Shown here: positions 61,212 to 64,000 of the stretch, piece by piece
How positions within the stretch are numbered: position 1 is the stretch's first letter
Layout of the letters: every line of letters begins with the position of its first letter
Source: Symbiodinium natans
Taxonomy: Eukaryota > Sar > Dinophyceae > Suessiales > Symbiodiniaceae
Direction: 5' to 3'
Assembly: GCA_905221605.1 (NCBI GenBank)
Contig: CAJNDS010000344.1
Location: 62,001-126,000 of the forward strand
DNA length: 64,000 nucleotides
Translations under genes and position numbers: made by a program
The notes under the pieces: model-generated
Seen by the model: only the letters and a program-made list of their open reading frames with translations
Database searches by the model: none
What the model was told of the DNA's origin: nothing

Positions 61212-62060
61212 CCCCTTGAAGTTAAAGGGGGAGGTCGGGCCTCTGGATGCTCACTGGCAACCTCACAATGAAAAGCAAAACCGACGATGGAGAAAGGCTT
61301 TAGTGGTGAGAGTACGCAAAAAGCACTCAGCGCCTGGCAGACTTTTTTCAGCAGGGGATTTCTGGAACAATTATCGTTTTGCTTCATGTGCATCACAGAT
61401 CCACACTGCACGGAAGGAAGACGTCGCCGTTGAGATCTGCAACCCCTTCGGAATGGACAACAGCGTGACGTCCCCAGACAACCTCTGACAACATGTTGCT
61501 GTCACGAAAGGTGCGGAACTGTAATGGGTAAAATTGTCGCAATCAGCAGACACGCCAAAAGTATGACCGAAACATTGGAAGCATCTCAGCATCGTGCAGC
61601 CAACACCCACATAACAGAGGGAATGAATGTCACTGAGTGGCATTGTTTTCCCTCAGCAGCGGGCGCGGTTAATTGATGCTGGCCGCTGTGGACTTTACAA
61701 CCTGCTTTCAGGACATCAGCTTGTGCATCATCAATGACAGGTTTGCCCCCAAGCTGGTGTCGTGTTTTGAACTGGGCAGAATGGATTGGAACTGAGCAGA
61801 TCGGACTGGCAATAACGCATCTTTGACATCGCAAGCATGGTTCCCGGCGCTGCTCTTGCATGGTGAGGTTTCAGCAAGAGCTGCTTGCAGCGTTGCAGAC
61901 TTGGCTGCGGCACGAAGCATGCAATTCCAAAGCTGTCGCCTCAGCCCTAGCGTCCCGGGAGTCCAGTGCCCTCTCAGATTCGTTTGTGCTGCCACTGGCT
62001 TGGATCAGCGCACGCAGCAGGCTTTGCGGCTTGCGTTGCGCGGCCCATCGCGGTCCCAAG
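61212..62060. other. Spacer or intron with weak frames
   Basis: A + frame at about 61860-62010 (VRFQQELLAALQTWLRHEAC) may be an exon of the following gene. Nothing else was recognised. Confidence 0.3.
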
Positions 62061-63058
62061 GTCATCCCACAGCTTCCGACGGAAGCGTCTCAGAACGACG
62101 GTGGAGCTTACGGAGAAAAGCAGCCATCTGTTGTGGTCACCTGCCGCCAACTTTCGAAAGTAAGTAAGTCTGCAACTTACTTCTCGGAGGCTGTGCAGGC
62201 GGACAGTGAGCAGATTCTACGCAGCATCGTTGATCGTGGCTCCGCTGCTCCGGAGGATGCTTTGATGAGAATAAAACTATTTCGTGTTGGCTGGTCTGTG
62301 GTTGCCATCCCTGGTCGAAATTAATTCATGCATTACCTCGCTTAACTTACTACCTTCAACTTCGCAGCAGGAGCTGCAAGGAGTTCGCCAATTTGTGCGC
62401 AAGTTCACTCACCGTGGCAATCCTGTCAGGGACTCAGCAGAACTCGGTCGGGCCATGATCGAAACATTCCAAAATTCTGTTGGGCTGTTGGCTCAGCGCC
62501 CCTTTTTATCAAGGCAGAGGCGGACCGCAAGAACTTCCGGCTTTTTGCTTCAACATTCAAACTGCCAGGCCAGCCGCGGACTCAGCGGAAACAGGAGTTC
62601 GCAGCAACGCATGCAGGGCAGGCATGTTTATGCTTATCATTGTGCCAATAGCTTCGAAAATATAATGCCCTTCGAGCTGACCAGCTATATTTCAACAGTG
62701 AACCATGGGCTTCATGTCTGCATAAGAGGGCAAGACTGGGCAAGACATTTCCGCTCACCTTGCTCTCGACAAAGGAATTCCTGATCCTCTTGAAGCTAAG
62801 GCACAAGCTGCTCGAGGCATTTCAGGACATCGCATCGGAAGCTGGTGCTTGGTGCGCCCGGCATACCTGAGCTCACCGCCAGAGCAGAACTTGCCAGCAC
62901 AGCCCATACTGCACAGCGAAGCACAGTCACTGCAGCAAGCACCTTACACAGCCATCATCTTGCAGCAGAAGAACAGGATGGCGCATGTGCAGGTGGGCGG
63001 ACAAGGCCTACCAAGAGGCCATCGCTGGCCAGGGACACAGACTTGTCCTGCACCGTAG
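62061..63058 (+). CDS. Unrecognised gene, several exons
   Basis: Segments on +: from 62061 (AG|G; VIPQLPTEASQNDGGAYGEK ... AVQADSEQILRSIVDRGSAA) to about 62310; from 62371 (AG|G; VRQFVRKFTHRGNPVRDSAE, GRAMIETFQNS); from 62514 (AG|G; AEADRKNFRLFASTFKLPGQ, PRTQRKQEF); and 62729-62992 (AG|G; LALDKGIPDPLEAKAQAARG, HRIGSWCLVRPAYLSSPPEQ, QAPYTAIILQQKNRMAHVQ), ending at a GT donor, or running on to a TAG at 63056-63058. The last is a single 88-codon exon, large for this window. Borders between 62478 and 62514 are uncertain, because a GT-AG intron there would be only 35 nt. No family was recognised; continuity with the stretch at 60.4 kb is possible. Confidence 0.5.
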
Positions 63059-64000
63059 GTCGGCCAGGTCTGCATTTTCCCACTGTCCTGAGAGAGACGA
63101 TCAGAGTATCAAGTGTTTTTCGGTGACTTCCTAGGGGCGGGACACATCCAGATCATGCAGCTCATGGAACTGGCAGTCGAGCCCTGTGAAACGTTCCATG
63201 CTCCATGTCGGTTGCAAGTCAGTTCCGTGTCAACGCGTTGGTTTCCGATTTGCAGCTTGCAGTTTCTTGAGTGGTTTTTGCAGCCCACCGATACGTGCCG
63301 GCAACATAAATACTCCACCAAAGCATGAATCGCAGTGCCTTTGATTCGCCGGTGCATTATGGGCAAGGAGGCCCAGGTCAAAAGTTCTAAAAGTAAACGA
63401 TGATTGGCTTGCTTTGATTCCCAACCTGCAATGGTCCACTGAAATTAGGATAACACACGCAACAAGCTGCAACCTTCAACTGTCTGTGTAGCAACTGCGC
63501 ACAATGATGTGGTGCACATTTGGTTTTGAGTATGTGGGCAAGATCACGTCGCACGGAGTCCTTCGCAGTGCAAGAGCAAACGTCATCGAGTTGCATTGTT
63601 GTCGCGCATTGCAAATTCAGGTCTCTGTTGGCGCTGATGAAAAGGAGTCGATGTTGCTCAGGGCACGAGATGCTGACAACTCAGCGAACGAAGATGCAAA
63701 ACTGGTGCAGCTTCAAACTTCCTAAAGGCATTAGCAATCCTAAGCCCTCATCCTCAAAGCAGCGCACTTAGGTTCTCCTACAAAGGCTTCGGCTGAGAAT
63801 CTCTGCTTTTGCACAGGCAGATCACAGCAGATCCAGCTACTGTTGTACCTGCTTTCACGATGTTTCACGGCAGCTTGACTAGCCACTGTTGCGGTCCAGG
63901 ATTGCATGGAGAAGGATGATGCCGCTGAAAAGCGCGCCAAAGAACGCAATCAGGCAACTCTGGGCCAAATGCAGTGATACTTCAGACAATTTCTGACGCA
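63059..64000 (+). CDS. Two exon-like segments at the window end
   Basis: 63620-63725 starts at TTCAG|G, reads VSVGADEKESMLLRARDADN, then ANEDAKLVQLQTS, and meets a TAA at 63723-63725. Near the end, from about 63900, a frame reads EKDDAAEKRAKERNQATLGQ, a charged helical segment, before a TGA at about 63977. They may belong to one gene that runs past the window or to different genes. Between them and the previous gene (63059-63619) nothing was recognised. Confidence 0.35.

Noticed and set aside
1-64000. Dinoflagellate spliced-leader relics, CRISPR arrays, rRNA, bacterial promoters or ribosome binding sites
   Set aside because: Read for but not found. Absence by eye is not proof; a search with the spliced-leader 22-mer and Infernal models would settle it.
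1-64000. Reverse transcriptase or transposase genes
   Set aside because: No YxDD-type or other retroelement motifs were noticed in the open frames; only non-autonomous-looking repeats were seen.

Overview
This window reads as nuclear DNA of a dinoflagellate, most likely of the Symbiodiniaceae type. Four things point there. Splice acceptors are almost all AG|G. Splice donors are a mix of GC, GT and occasionally GA. Genes are cut into very small exons. There are TTTAGGG (plant-type) telomere-like repeats inside the sequence. No bacterial operons, rRNA, tRNA or CRISPR were seen. Every gene that can be recognised is on the + strand, which fits the one-directional gene clusters known from dinoflagellates. 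Long ATG-to-stop frames are poor guides here; most real coding sequence is in exons of 14 to about 260 bases.

Layout. 1-1852: no gene can be called. 1853-3441, probably on to about 4.1 kb: a polycystin/TRP-type cation channel, with the pore and last transmembrane helix readable across phase-compatible exons. About 5.5-7.1 kb: an unrecognised gene with phase-compatible exons; one intron carries a 27-bp-arm palindrome. About 7.7-19.9 kb: scattered exon-like segments on +, none recognised. 21.0-30.2 kb: the best gene, a HECT-type E3 ubiquitin ligase, whose pre-HECT region and HECT domain can be followed through about 28 exons, including two micro-exons of 15 and 14 nt, up to the catalytic cysteine and beyond. 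30.6 kb: a 42-bp-arm hairpin. 32.8-33.2 kb: a C-run/G-run/telomere-repeat block with inverted ends. 35.1-35.4 kb: the glycine-rich C-terminus of an unrecognised gene. 36.4-37.0 kb: an AT-rich island between direct repeats. 37.7-38.6 kb: the C-terminal exons of another unrecognised protein. 40-52.7 kb: isolated exons. 54.8 and 58.1 kb: tandem duplications. 55.3-56.0 kb: a 650-bp GT microsatellite. 60.4-63.0 kb: long unrecognised coding stretches running toward the end of the window.

The two assigned genes are unrelated in function: ion conduction and ubiquitin transfer. Nothing in the sequence shows that neighbouring genes form a pathway. Exon borders were set by hand from domain homology, reading phase and AG|G acceptors. 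They are well constrained in the HECT and channel genes and provisional elsewhere.
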